A stretch of DNA of 64,000 bases, from the NCBI RefSeq assembly GCF_021462225.1, contig NC_061804.1, forward strand, positions 11,786,740 to 11,850,739, read 5' to 3'. Positions 1-13,000 of this stretch are shown here, one piece after another; position 1 is the first letter of the stretch, and each line of letters begins with the position of its first letter. The translations under genes and the position numbers were made by a program. Origin of the DNA: Girardinichthys multiradiatus (taxonomy: Eukaryota > Chordata > Actinopteri > Cyprinodontiformes > Goodeidae). The notes beneath the pieces are model-generated. The model worked only from the letters and a program-made list of their open reading frames with translations, was not told the origin of the DNA and ran no database searches.

Positions 1-813
1 CCGGTCTGAACAATCATATTGTAAAGTAACTTACCAATGAGTATGGGAAGATTTACATAAGGTGTTAATCAGATTTGGTGTTGAATCAGTCATTTGTTTA
101 TTCCAGCCATGCACAGCCAACAGCAAGGAGGACGTGACATCAGAACGGGGCGTACTCTGAGAGCGTTTCCCTTTTATAACGGCGCCCCTGATGGCTGAAC
201 GGGCACTCAATTTAAGTAACATAGGTTACAAATGCATTCATTGGCGGAGGAGGGTCGACACTTTTAATTGATGATTTCTGTCTTTTAAGAATTATTGAGG
301 TGGTTTATTCAAGCAGGAGAGAAAAGCCTTCTTCAGTTGTTTTAAAAACGATTAATTAATTAATTGAACAACACAGCTGTCTTCCGAAGCCAAACTGACA
401 CACTGCTGCTGTGGGGTCTGATCATTTCACCGCAGGAGTTTAAACTTGAGACGTTCCAGACTCCAAACTGTCACAATGTGTTACAGATAATTGCCAAGAT
501 GTTAAAACACACATTAAACTGACACATTCAGTGTCTGTCCAGTTAATGGAGAGCAGAGGGCTGCTGAAACACAGCCCCCGACACAAGAGTCGCAGCCACT
601 GCAGTGTTTCATGGTTCTCCACTCTGACTGCATCTTGAAGGGCAAATTAATCCAAGTACATGATTTAATATCTGCAAAGCTTTGCAATTACTCTTACTGG
701 TCTACAGAAGATCACTGTAGTAAAACGTAGGAGTCCTCACAGCTCATCTGAATCTGAAACTTCATGTATTCACCCTCCTCTTCATCTTCAAATATCTTAT
801 TTCTCCTCTTCAG
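1..813. other. tlcd3 intron, no recognised feature
   Basis: This stretch precedes the first visible tlcd3 exon and is read as intron. It ends in a pyrimidine-rich run and the acceptor CAG at 811-813. I see no coding homology or recognisable repeat. The upstream exons of the TLC gene (N-terminus and first membrane segments) must lie before the window. Confidence 0.5.
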
Positions 814-1033
814 GCACTGGCTGGCTACCTACTTCGTCATCTGGTACGGCGTCCCCTACATGACATACGACATCTTCGCCATGTACCTCAGCCACTACTA
901 CCGCTACCACGTCAAGGGCCACGAGGACTACAAGCAGCACTCGCTGAGGACCGTAAACTCCTTCGTCCGGAAAGAGTTTCTGCTGGTGCTGCACCACATC
1001 GCGCTGCTCACCATCCTGCTGCCTATCACACTG
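814..1033 (+). CDS. tlcd3a: tlcd3 internal exon (double-His TLC core)
   Basis: The acceptor is CAG at 811-813 and the donor GTATGG at 1034. The first base completes a split codon, followed by 73 codons from HWLATYF to LLPITL. It carries VLHHIALL, the His-His motif typical of TLC proteins, between hydrophobic segments. High GC and synonymous codon use contrast with the AT-rich intron. Confidence 0.88.
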
Positions 1034-4000
1034 GTATGGAGGGGGAGGGATGCTGGGGCCCTGAGATAGCAGTGATGAGGCCAGTAGTTCAGCTGGAAGC
1101 AGGCAGCACAATTGGTGATAAATCTCCAGCTTGACCATTCATTAGATGGTTCCTTCCTTTATTGTTCGTTGACACAGAAATTGGTCAAAAGCTTCACTGT
1201 GAAGCTCACAGCCAATGTGCTTTATTGGTTTTTAATGTGACAGACCCACACAAAGGAGGAAAATAATTTATGGTTTTCAGTTGGGTCCACACAGCGCCAT
1301 CGTGTTTCTAATTTAGTCTCAGTATAACTGCAGCTGTTCTGTTTCTGGCCTCAAATGTTAGAGAACATTAGAGAACAAATAACATCATGGAGACCAAGGA
1401 ACACATCAGACAGATCAAGGAGAACGGTCTGGAGAAGTTTAAAGCAGGGTTAAGTTCTACAGGTCCTTCTCAAAATATTAGCATATTGTGATAAAGTTCA
1501 TTATTTTCCATAATGTCATGATGAAAATTTAACATTCATATATTTTAGATTCTTTGCACACTAACTGAAATATTTCAGGTCTTTTATTGTCTTAATACGG
1601 ATGATTTTGTCATACAACTCATGAAAACCCAAAATTCCTATCTCACAAAATTAGCATATCATTAAAAGGGTCTCTAAACGAGCTATGAACCTAATCATCT
1701 GAATCAACGAGTTAACTCTAAACACCTGCAAAAGATTCCTGAGGCCTTTAAAACTCCCAGCCTGGTTCATCACTCAAAACCCCAATCATGGGTAAGACTG
1801 CCGACCTGACTGCTGTCCAGAAGGCCACTATTGACACCCTCAAGCAAGAGAGTAAGACACAGAAAGAAATTTCTGTACGAATAGGCTGTTCCCAGAGTGC
1901 TGTATCAAGGCACCTCAGTGGGACGTCTGTGGGAAGGAAAAAGTGTGGCAGAAAACGCTGCACAACGAGAAGAGGTGACCGGACCCTGAGGAAGATTGTG
2001 GAGAAGGGCCAATTCCAGACCTTGGGGGACCTGCGGAAGCAGTGGACTGAGTCTGGAGTAGAAACATCCAGAGCCACCGTGCACAGGCGTGTGCAGGAAA
2101 TGGGCTACAGGTGCCGCATTCCCCAGGTCAAGCCACTTTTGAACCAGAAACAGCGGCAGAAGCGCCTGACCTGGGCTACAGAGAAGCAGCACTGGACTGT
2201 TGCTCAGTGGTCCAAAGTACTTTTTTCGGATGAAAGCAAATTCTGCATGTCATTCGGAAATCAAGGTGCCAGAGTCTGGAGGAAGACTGGGGAGAAGGAA
2301 ATGCCAAAATGCCAGAAGTCCAGTGTCAAGTACCCACAGTCAGTGATGGTCTGGGGTGCCGTGTCAGCTGCTGGTGTTGGTCCACTGTGTTTTATCAAGG
2401 GCAGGGTCAATGCAGCTAGCTATCAGGAGATTTTGGACCACTTCATGCTTCCATCTGCTGAAAAGCTTTATGGAGATGAAGATTTAATTTTTCAGCACGA
2501 CCTGGCACCTGCTCACAGTGCCAAAACCACTGGTAAATAGTTTACTGACCATGGTATCACTGTGCTCAATTGGCCTGCCAACTCTCCTGACCTGAACCCC
2601 ATAGAGAATCTGTGGGATATTGTGAAGAGAACGTTGAGAGACTCAAGACCCAACACTCTGGATGAGCTAAAGGCCGCTATCGAAGCATCCTGGGCCTCCA
2701 TAAGACCTCAGCAGTGCCACAGGCTGATTGCCTCCATGCCACGCCGCATTGAAGCAGTCATTTCTGCAAAAGGATTCCCGACCAAGTATTGAGTGCATAA
2801 CTGTACATGATTATTTGAAGGTTGACGTTTTTTGTATTAAAAACACTTTTCTTTTATTGGTCGGATGAAATATGCTAATTTTGTGAGATAGGAATTTTGG
2901 GTTTTCATGAGCTGTATGCCACAATCATCCGTATTAAGACAATAAAAGACCTGAAATATTTCAGTTAGTGTGCAATGAATCTAAAATATATGAATGTTAA
3001 ATTTTCATCATGACATTATGGAAAATAATGAACTTTATCACAATATGCTAATATTTTGAGAAGGACCTGTACAGCATTATCCCAAGCTTTGAACATCTCC
3101 CAGAGTTCTGTTAAATCCATCTGAACATACAGAGAGGATGGACCACTTGCAGACCTACCAAGACATGAACGTCCACCTAAACCTGACAGGCTGGACAAGT
3201 AGAGCATTAATCAGAGAAGCAGCCAAGAGGGTCATGGTAACTCTGGAGGAGCTATCAAGGAGAATTTGTATGCAGGACAACCATCAGTCCTGAACCTTTC
3301 TATAAGAGTGACAAGATTAAAGCCATAAGAAGTCCAGTTTGCCTCTAGCCATGTAGACATCAGACATGTGAAGCAAGATGCTCTGGTCACATGAGAACAT
3401 AATAAAAATTTTTGGCCTGCAAGGAAAGCTTAAAATCAAAGGAAAAGAAACGCTCTAAATCACCCTGTGAAACATGGTAGAGGCAGCATCATGCTGTGGG
3501 GATGATTTTCCCCAGGAGTGACAGGGAAGCTTGTCAGAGTTGATGGGAAGATGGATGGAGCTAAATCCAGGAGAGTCTTGGAAGAAAACCTGTTGGTGGC
3601 TGCAGAAAACTGGAGACCGGGTTGGAGGTTCACCTTCCAGCAGCATCCACCCTGAACATACTGCCAGAGATACAATGGGATGATTTAGACCAAAGCTGAG
3701 TCAGGGGCCTAGTCAAAGTATGCAGCAAGACTTAAAAACTGATGTTCACAGATCATCTCCATCCAATCTGACTGAGCTGCTGCCGTCTGTAGATGTTCAA
3801 AGCTTGTAGAGACAAACCCTAAAAGACCTGCTCCAAAGGTGGTCCTACAACGTTCTGACTCAGAGGAGCTGAATGGAAATACACACCACACTTTTCAGAT
3901 TTAGATTGGTAAAATATTGAAAACCATGAATCATTTTCTTCTCCCTCCCAGTTATGTACTACTGTGTGTTTTTGGTTGTGACCAAATGATAGGAAGGTTT

Positions 4001-7000
4001 AAGGTGTATGGATATTTTTAGCAAAAAGCTGCTAAAAATATCCATAGCAGCTCCTTGCTATGAAGGGGTGCAGCAGCAGCATTTTAGACCATGTTCAGCT
4101 CAGGTTTGTCCACTACAGTAAAGATGGATGCTTTAAAAAGCCTCCAAATGAAGCAACGGAGCCACTAGCTGCTGAGATTTTCCTGTTCAGGACCATTGAG
4201 TTATTTAATGTTTGCTTGTAGGAAAGAACGTTGTTGGTAAGATGGGTTAGAACTTGTTCCCATTTTAAATAGCAGAACCCTCAACAATCTTGAGGTTGAT
4301 AATTACTTATAATGAGTAAAAAGTCATGTGATCTTTTAGGACAACGGCCTGCCAGTAACCCATTATTGCTGGGCGCTCTGATGTACTGCAGTGGTTTCAA
4401 ATCAATCCACACATAAAGCCGCATTACCTCATAATGACTGCTTAAGTGGCAGCAGAAAATAGACCCAGAACTCAATGTTATGGATTACAGATGAAGTACT
4501 GTTCAGACTAAAGGTGCTGTCAGCCTGTGTTGGAATAAGTCGGATGGTACCTGGAATGGATTCTTCATGGCGAGGCATCTAAAAATAGCAGAAACAGACT
4601 GATGTTAGACCCGATGGGATGACTTGATTTCCCTTATTACTGCTCCTTCATCCTAATCTGGAGCTTCTTCTGTTCTTGTCCACAAAATATGCAGCTGTGT
4701 TCCAAAGGAACGCAGTGGATTTGAATTAGTGAGGAAAGCTCTAAAATACATACGTTGGGAGCATCTCACGTTCTGCTAGTAATCCAAACATCAGATATGT
4801 TCTCACTCCACAGACGGTGTGGATCAGAGAGTATGAGGCTGATTTAAGAAATATCAGAATCAGCATTTATTCCTTTAAACTCCAGCATTTCCTGCATGAA
4901 CAGAAAGATGCTTGAAGACTGAGCTTCCTGTAAATATATTTAGCTGTATAGCCACTGTTTCTGAGAGCTGCGTCACATCTGTGTTAGATGGAGTCGACCA
5001 TCTTCAGGTAGTCCAGCCCAGGATGGTTGGACTTTATTCCACAGTTCTTCTGTATTTCTAGGTTCAACCTCAGAACCAGCAGAAGATCAACCTTCCTTCA
5101 GCAGTCCAGAAAATGTTGCTGTATTTCTCTGTAGGTCAACTTTAACCTCTTCAGCTCATGTTGTTGTTCACCATGTCATCATGGGACCTTCTTGCTGACA
5201 GCTTGGCTTCACATGGTTACCATCCTCTCAGGTTACTGTAGACCTTCTCTGATGACCATCCTGGAGCTGATCAGTGGCTGAGGTTTCTTCTTCCATCCTC
5301 TGGAATGATAGTTTCCGGTTTTCTTCAGATCTTTCTGGTTCTGGTTTCCATTTCTAAGCATCTGAGATCATTTCAGCTGAACAGCCTCACTTTCTGCTCT
5401 TCTTTACATGTTTTCTCCTCTCCTGTCAACTTTTTCATCAAATACGCTGTTCTTCTGAACATCTGGACCGACCCATTTTACTGAGAGAGGAGCACTCTAT
5501 AACCTGCAGGTAGAACATCTGCTGCCTTCCTCCCTAAATAAAGGCACAGGTTGGACAGAAAGAAAGACCTCACTGATGAATCACTGGAATCAGTTAATGA
5601 TTCAGTTTCACAGAATCAGCAGCATGGATGTTCTGACTGTTGGTTTTCTGTTACTCTACGACACCGACTGGTAAATTATTTACATGCCGGAAAATCCTTT
5701 CTACTAAAACCAGCGACTGATCTGGTTGGTGATGCTGGATTGACATGATTTTGAGCATTTAGTCTAGTAACTTCAGATAACGCTTGCTTTATTACAGACT
5801 GTAGGCAGTTAACAGATCAAATTCCATCTTTACTCCTAACAGTATCCCTGGTTAGTGATCCAGGTGCAGTGGAAACCCAGGCCTTTGTTTGCAGTTACAG
5901 TCCGCGGCTTTATGAGATCAAATTACCCTACATTATTCAGCTGCAGCTGCAGTCATCCTCTCTGTTTTTAAACGCACCTCTGCTTTCTTTGTTTCTACCC
6001 TTGCTCCCTAAATCCTCAGCTTCATGCCAGTTTGGCTTGCCCATGTTGTCACGCTGTGGAAGGACAGAAACATGTTGGCGTGAATGGAAAAACCTCTGGT
6101 ATTGTTACCACTTGGATTTGACTGAGCACCTTACGCTAAAATCACAGGAAGAAACCAGGCTGCACAGAAAGATTGGAGCAGTCATAAAAGATCATATGTT
6201 TGAATTTAATCTTAATATTTTTAAAGTGTTTCTGCAAATAATAAACAGCTAAAACCATGGATTCAATAGAGGAGAGATTAACTACTTCATAGTATAGAAT
6301 AGAATAACCAACAAAGAGCAGAACACAGATTGAGGTTGGTTGTGGAGAATGGATTGATCTAGACCAAAGAGTCATCAGTTTTTACAGCTGAAGGAGTTTC
6401 TGCTCCTCCACTGATTTGTTCTTCTTGTCACATTTAAATGTTTCAGGTCTCCAAACTAATTTTATCTGAAACTGAAGAAATGCTGTTTTCAAATAAAGAG
6501 TTCCTTTTATTAAGGGGAAAAGCTGTCCAAGCATCCTGGTCATGTGTGAAAACTAATCACCCCCCTGTTAAACCATAGAACATCTAATTAAATAAACAGA
6601 ACCTGTCTGACAACATGAAGTAGGCTCAAAGATGTCAAACAGCATCACATCATATCCGGATCTAAAGAGATTCTGGAACAGATGAGAAACAAACTCACTG
6701 TCAGTCTAGAAAGGGTTATAAAGCCATGTCTAAGGCGTTGGGACTCCAGAGAACCACAGTGAGAACCAATATCCACAACTGGAGAAAACATGGAACCATG
6801 GAGAACTTTCCCAGGAGTGGCCCATCCACCAGAATTACTCCCAAGAGCAGATTTAGGAGGTCACAGAAGAACCAGAACAACTTCTAAAAACTCTGCAGGC
6901 CTCACTGCCTCAGTTAAGGTCAGAGGTCATGATTCAACAAAAGGAAAGAGAGACTGGGCAAAAATGGCCTCCATGGGGGAGCTCCAAGGCCAGAACCGCT

Positions 7001-10000
7001 GCTGACCCAAAAGAACACAAAGGCCGTCCCATATTTACTAAAAACCATCTTGGTAATTCCAAAACTGGACAAGAACATCATGCTTGCAGTCATACAAGGT
7101 GGAGGTGGTGTGATGCTATGGGGCTGCTTTGCTTCAGAACCAGGAGGACTTAACTGATGAACCATGAATTCTGCTCTCTAGCAGAAAATCCTGCCCAACA
7201 ATATGCTGGTCAAACCAGCCATCAGTTTGACCTTAAGCTAAAGCTCACTTGGGTTCAGGCCAGTGATTTGTACATGGAGGTTAAAGGTGATTCTTTACAT
7301 CATATAAATATAGAACATGGATCCAGCTTGTAGGAGGTTCCACTTTATCCTCCTGTTCAAACATTGTTGTCAGAACTGCATCAGAAGGAACCATCTCACT
7401 TTATTAATTGTTAAAATGAAATTAGGGGAAATGGATCAGGACTTAGTTTTATTTTTGTCTAAATCAGAAATATTTGATTTGGGATTATGTCCCAAGTTGT
7501 TTCTTAGGTTCCCCAGCCAATGCTGCCATTTGTTGCTGAAATCTAGAGTAGAGGCCTGCTTTCCAAATACACTCTGGACAAGAATTTTGAACAAAACAAC
7601 TCGCACTTGATTGGATGCAAATCCAAACCGACCTGGGGTTCTGCAGGAGGGGCAGGAAGCCTAATTAGGCTCCTAATCCTTATGCTGCGTTCACATGGGT
7701 TCTTAATGGAAGTCCAAGGCTCTGCAGATGGTCATGGAGGCAGTTTTATGCTCATGTCAGCCCTTTACCTTGTGGCTGCACACAGCTCTCATGTTGTTAC
7801 TAAATTTATTTTGCACACAGACTCATTTGTGTAGCAGAAAATGTGAATGATTCACCGAGCAGATAGCAAGCAGCTGATCCCAGGAACCACAGATGAACCC
7901 ATTGTTGCCACTGGCTGGAGGCTGGTTCTGTGGCAGAAAACTGGGCTTGTAGCCAGTTGGAGATTTTATGGTACTGCTCTAAAATGTTTTGCCATAGATC
8001 TTAGTCTTCATTTTTAAATGAATCCGATCAGGTACAGTGGTGTGAAAAAGTATTTACCCCCTTAAACTTCTTCTGTTTTTGTTGCATTAGAATGTTTCAG
8101 ATCATCCAACAAATGTTCATATCAAAGAGAACTTGATCTAATTAAAAAGCAGTTTTTAAATATGGATTTTGTTAATTAAGTAAAAAGGTTTCCAAACCTA
8201 CCTGACCTTGTGGGAAAAGTAAATGTCCCCTACACCTAATCACTGGTTGTGCCCCTTGGTGCCAACAACTGTGGGTTACATCCCTGGAGGAACTTCGGCC
8301 CTCTCTTCTTTGCATATAGGAGGGTTTTCCAGTATGAACAACCTGTTTAGCATCATGTCAAAGCATCTTAATTAAATTTAATGTCTGGACTTTGACTAGG
8401 CCACCATGTTTGACTGTAGGTATGATGACCTGTTCCTGAAATGCTGTTAGTTTTACAACAGATGTTACCAGACCCACACCTTCCAGAAAGGTCCACTTTT
8501 GTCTCATCAGTCCACAGAATATCTTCCTAAAAGTCTTGGAGATCATCAAGATGTTTTTTAGTAAATGTGAGATGGGTCTTTGTGATTATTCTGGGTCAGC
8601 AGTGGTTCTGGCCTTGTGATGTATTACAGTTATTTACTCAAATAACAAGAGGCGGCTTACTTTTTCCCATCAGACCAATGTTGTTTTGAGAAGCTTTCTT
8701 TCCCATTAATAAGTGAAATGATTTGAAAAGTGATTTTTATTCAGGTTCTGTTTGTGACTAAGTCACCTTAGTCTGGGTGGCAGGTAGAAGTTTAGGTGTA
8801 TTGTACCCGTTCCCTCATTGGTCCCTGTGATTCGGTCAGTAGCAGATGGCAAAGCCGCGCCTGGAGCAGCTCATGGTTTATTGATCACACTATACAAGGC
8901 AAGCTACCGGACAGGGCTTGTCTTTTGTTTTCAGTCTCTTTATCCGTCTAGCCTGACTCACCTGTTCTGGGGGCGGCATCACTCGGCGCTCAGCGCTGTG
9001 CCGCCGGTCAATATTTGAAAGCTTCATTCATTACTTATGCACAGGACACCACTCAGTCCCAAGCCTCCAGCTGGCTCTGCCTCGGCTTTTTGTTTCGTTT
9101 TTTGTAAAATTCAAGAGGTCTAAAACTTGAGCTCTTCTTTTTTTCAGGATTGAAATAAAACCAAATAAATATTAAAAACATATTTTTTAGCTTATTTTGT
9201 TATTTATTTACTTCAAGAATTATTTGTGTTTCATAATGCTGTTTTATTTTGTAAAGCTACTTAACATATTTCAGGGTCTTTTTATTTCAAGGTCTTATAT
9301 TCAAATGAGGGGCTGGAGCTTTCTCTGTGGGGCGGGTTGGGTCAGAGTGCAGCGACCCGAGAGACTGTGGGCTGCAGCGCAATAAAACGGGAACTAGCTG
9401 CAAAATATCAACGGAGGAGCAGGACGGAGCAGGCAGTCGCCTTCGTCTGGAAAACCCAAACCAAGTCCTCACCCCTCATCTGCTGTCTCCGCATGCTTTA
9501 CAAAATAAAACATAATTATGAAAAAAACAAACAATAAGCTAAAATATTTCTTTTGTTTTATTTCCTGGGGACCTACATATAGTTCAAGGAATATTTATCA
9601 CATTTATTTAATTTTGAATGAAATGGCTTGCCATACTGAACCAAGGATGTTGCCAGTAACCTGCAGTTCACCTGTTCTTCACCTGATGGTAGCATTTTTA
9701 TTGCTGTATAAAATGAAATGAGAAGAAATGGGTGTGGCTTGTTGTTTTTGGCCCATTGACTTATTTCAAAGCAGAATAAAAAGCTAAACAGTTTATATGC
9801 TTTTATCAGTTTTTCCAGTTACAGCAGATGAACATTTGTGAGTTAAATTTAACAGAACGGTCACCATTAATCATCTAATTACAGCATCCAACTAAATCTA
9901 ATCTAAAGGAATCTGAATCAAAGATAAAACTGTTTGCTGATCTGTAACTGTTCTGCCATAAAGGAACGTGACGGCATCTCTCTGTGAAGGGTAAGATACT

Positions 10001-13000
10001 GACGTTACCTTTTTAAGGTTATTGGTAAAGGATTGCAGGGAACAGGTTGTACTCTTCATGGATTTTAAAATCTTTTTCAAATAACCTTGAGTTTGTTTTT
10101 CTGGAAATTCTCTGAACGTGTTTGGACTGAGTAAATTGTCCCTGGATGTCAGCTGGTAATTCCCACGCCTCTGTTTGTCTGTCGTTCAGTTCTTCAGGAA
10201 GGACCAGGGGGATTTCTTCATCGGCTGCTTGTTTCTAACAGAGCTCAGCACTCCCTTCGTCTCCCTGGGCAAGATACTCATTCAGGTAAGACGGCACGTA
10301 CGCAGAAGCATCCACCTGAGACTAACCGGGGCGTCCTCTGAACCTGTCCTGTTTACTGGGTTTGGACCCGTTTTCTGGTGGAAATATAAGATGATGTTGT
10401 GAGACCACACAGGCCAGACGGGGAATCATTTGCTAAACATTTAGCCAGAGCAGCAGTTAGAAACTGGAACCAGGGAGACCAGGCCTCATGCAATCTTAAA
10501 TGTGAGCTGCTCATTTTCATGGTTGCTGTTTAAAAGCAACGAAATCAACAGTCTAGAAGATTAAAGTAGTCAGAAATAAAGTTTATATTGGTTTGTTGGT
10601 TGGTTGGCATATTACCCATCCACACTGCGTCTGGGATTTTATTAGTTGACTTATTTTGTTCTATGTTTCAGTAATTTTGAACCACATTTAATTAGTTTTA
10701 GATGTTTTAGTAGAAAAAGACCTTCTGCAGCTTCAGCAGGAAAACCCAGTTCTGTTTGTTCTTTGTGATTCCTGCTCCGGTGATCTGTAGAACCTTACAT
10801 GATCAAAAAACCCGAGTATCTCCATTTCATTCAGAAGGTAGTTTGTTGCTGTTCCATCAATAATTAAAAATCAAAGACAGTCAGCAGTGCAGCTTCCTTT
10901 CATTTCGTCTAAAGACATCTGCAGCAGTCTCTGCTGTGAGAAGTTCCTCTTCATTCTGATGAACCCAGGCCAGGTAGAGGTTCTGATTCTTACAGATCTC
11001 ATAATGTTAGCCTTATCCGGTCCCTCTGAAACCACTGGAGCGTCGGCCTTCAGATCGTTGCTGACATCTGGTGTCAGCAAAGAAAAACAGCAGATCAGCA
11101 CTAACCGAGCTGCAGGCAGACATCTTTACCTCCTCAGCAGCAGGTTCCTCAGGTTCTTTCATATTGATGATTGTTCTTGTTGTTCAGCTTGATAAATGTT
11201 CTAAAGGAAGAGTCTGAAAACATTGAAGTGAGGGAAACCTTTTAGATTGGTTTACAGTTTTAGGATCATCCATCTGCTTTTAGTCTCTGTCAGAAATAAC
11301 CTTTTTTTCCATTCAAGCACATGTATACTTGTATGTATTTCCAGTACCTTGAAAAGTATCAACACACTTTAAAACTTTCCACATTTCATCACATTACATC
11401 CACAAACTTCAACAGGGTTCCTACAAGGTCTGCAATTTTAATGAACATTTTTCAGATCTGGTTGAACATGAAAGGAAAAGGAGACTATGTGAGACTTAAA
11501 TGTTGTCCTGCTAACCTTGTGTTCCTTTCCTTTCCTTTACTTTCCTTTACTTCCCTTTACTTCCCTTTCCTTTACTTCCCTTTACTTTACTTTACTTTCC
11601 TTTCCTTCCCTTTACTTCCCTTTCCTTTACTTCCCTTTCCTTTACTTTCCTTTCCTTCCCTTCCCTTTCCTTCCCTTTACTTTCCTTTCCTTCCCTTTCT
11701 GATATTTTAAAATGAACATAAAGAATCAAAATCGTAGGTAATGAGTCTGGAAAAGTCTGGTATTCTTACATTAAAAATGTGGAGGAACCCTGAATGTATT
11801 TCATTGGAATTTATGTTATAGACCAATGTTATAAATGGGAAGGAGAATTATCTTTAGTTTATTTAATTTTTTATAAAAATCTGTAGGAAGAAAGTTCTGT
11901 TTAAAGCAGGTTAGGTTCTACAACAACATCCCAAGCTGTGAACATCTCCAGAGTTCTGTTCAATCTGTCATCTGAACATGGAGAGAAGATGGACCATCTG
12001 CAGACCTACCAAGACATGGAGGTCCACCTAAACTGACAGGCTGGACAAAGAGAGCATTAATCAGAGAAGCAGCCAAAAGGACCATGGTAACTGTAGAGGA
12101 GCTGCAGAGATCCACAGCTCAGGTGGGAGAATCTGTCCACGGGAAAACTGTTAGTCATGAAATCCACAAATCTGGCCTTTGTGGAAGAAAGTCATGTTTG
12201 AACTTTATTCTCAGTAATCATGTAAGACCTGGGCACAGAGGGAGAACTACAGTTTGCAAAACTGGGATGGAAAAATATTAATAAGATGGAGGGATATGAT
12301 TTTCTTTTACAAACAACGTTGCATAAAAAATAAATATGGATCAGAATCAGTGTTGCTTTTGCACAAAAAGAAGAATTTATTCAGTAAACTGGAAATAAAA
12401 CGAAGAGCCTGAAAATAAATATTTCTCCTGAATAGTGAGAACAGAATTTAACAATGATATTAACTCAAAAATGGTAAAAACATGTTGATACATAAAATTT
12501 CTACAAAAGAAATATTGAAGAAACCCCCAAGGGTTTAAAATCATCAGCCATAAGAGCACGCGTAGCTGAAGAACTGAGCGGTCTCTGTCCCGGACCGACC
12601 CGGCGCTGATTCACGGCGTTGAAGCGGCTGCAAAATAAAAACTCTTGACGAGGGTTAGGGTTAGCCAACAGCTCATTACGCATCACAGTGACAGACAGAC
12701 GTTCCTATTGTTGGTGCTCATTATCTAGATTATGTTCTACAGCACTGATGGGCTCTGTATGGACCAGCATCTTCAATCCCTCACAGAACAACAGAGCTAC
12801 AAACTTGTTTCTGTAAAAAGGAAAACGTCCCGTCTGTTCTGTGGGACGTCAGATGTCAGAACTCAGGTACCGTGATCTTTTCAGACACAAACGCACAAAC
12901 TGGCTGAGCAAAGCTTCTTTTACTCTAGTTTTGTTTTGCATGAAGAGAATAACTCCTGCATCTTCTAAAGCAGCTCAGATTCTTCTGCTTGACTTCCCAT

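Larger units (their letters stand above)
1230..4015 (+). mobile_element. Tc1-like fossil, family B copy 1, split by a family A element
   Basis: The left part (about 1230-1457) contains the lead-in GAGACCAAGGAACACATCAG and GAGAAGTTTAAAGCAGGGTT. The right part (3072-4015) continues with AACATCTCCCAGAGTTCTG, CAAGACATG and the catalytic region. This is the layout of a common fish Tc1-type element. The transposase frame is broken many times. The family A insertion lies between the two halves, and the second family B copy at 11342 gives the uninterrupted order across the junction. Confidence 0.75.
11342..12290 (+). mobile_element. Tc1-like fossil, family B copy 2, interrupted by a TIR element
   Basis: The left terminus is CAGTACCTTGAAAAGTATC. 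The text runs to CACAAACTTCAA at 11412, resumes at 11793 with AATGTATTTCATTGG, and continues into ATCCCAAGCTGTGAACATCTCC and ACCTACCAAGACATGGAGGT. The inserted piece is described separately. The 3' third of the element is missing. Confidence 0.7.

Noticed and set aside
1788..2792. Active transposase gene in Tc1 copy 1
   Set aside because: An in-frame TAG at 2538 lies before the catalytic Glu.
11321..11710. 129-codon frame of Phe/Pro/Leu repeats
   Set aside because: Translation of a polypyrimidine tract; no gene.
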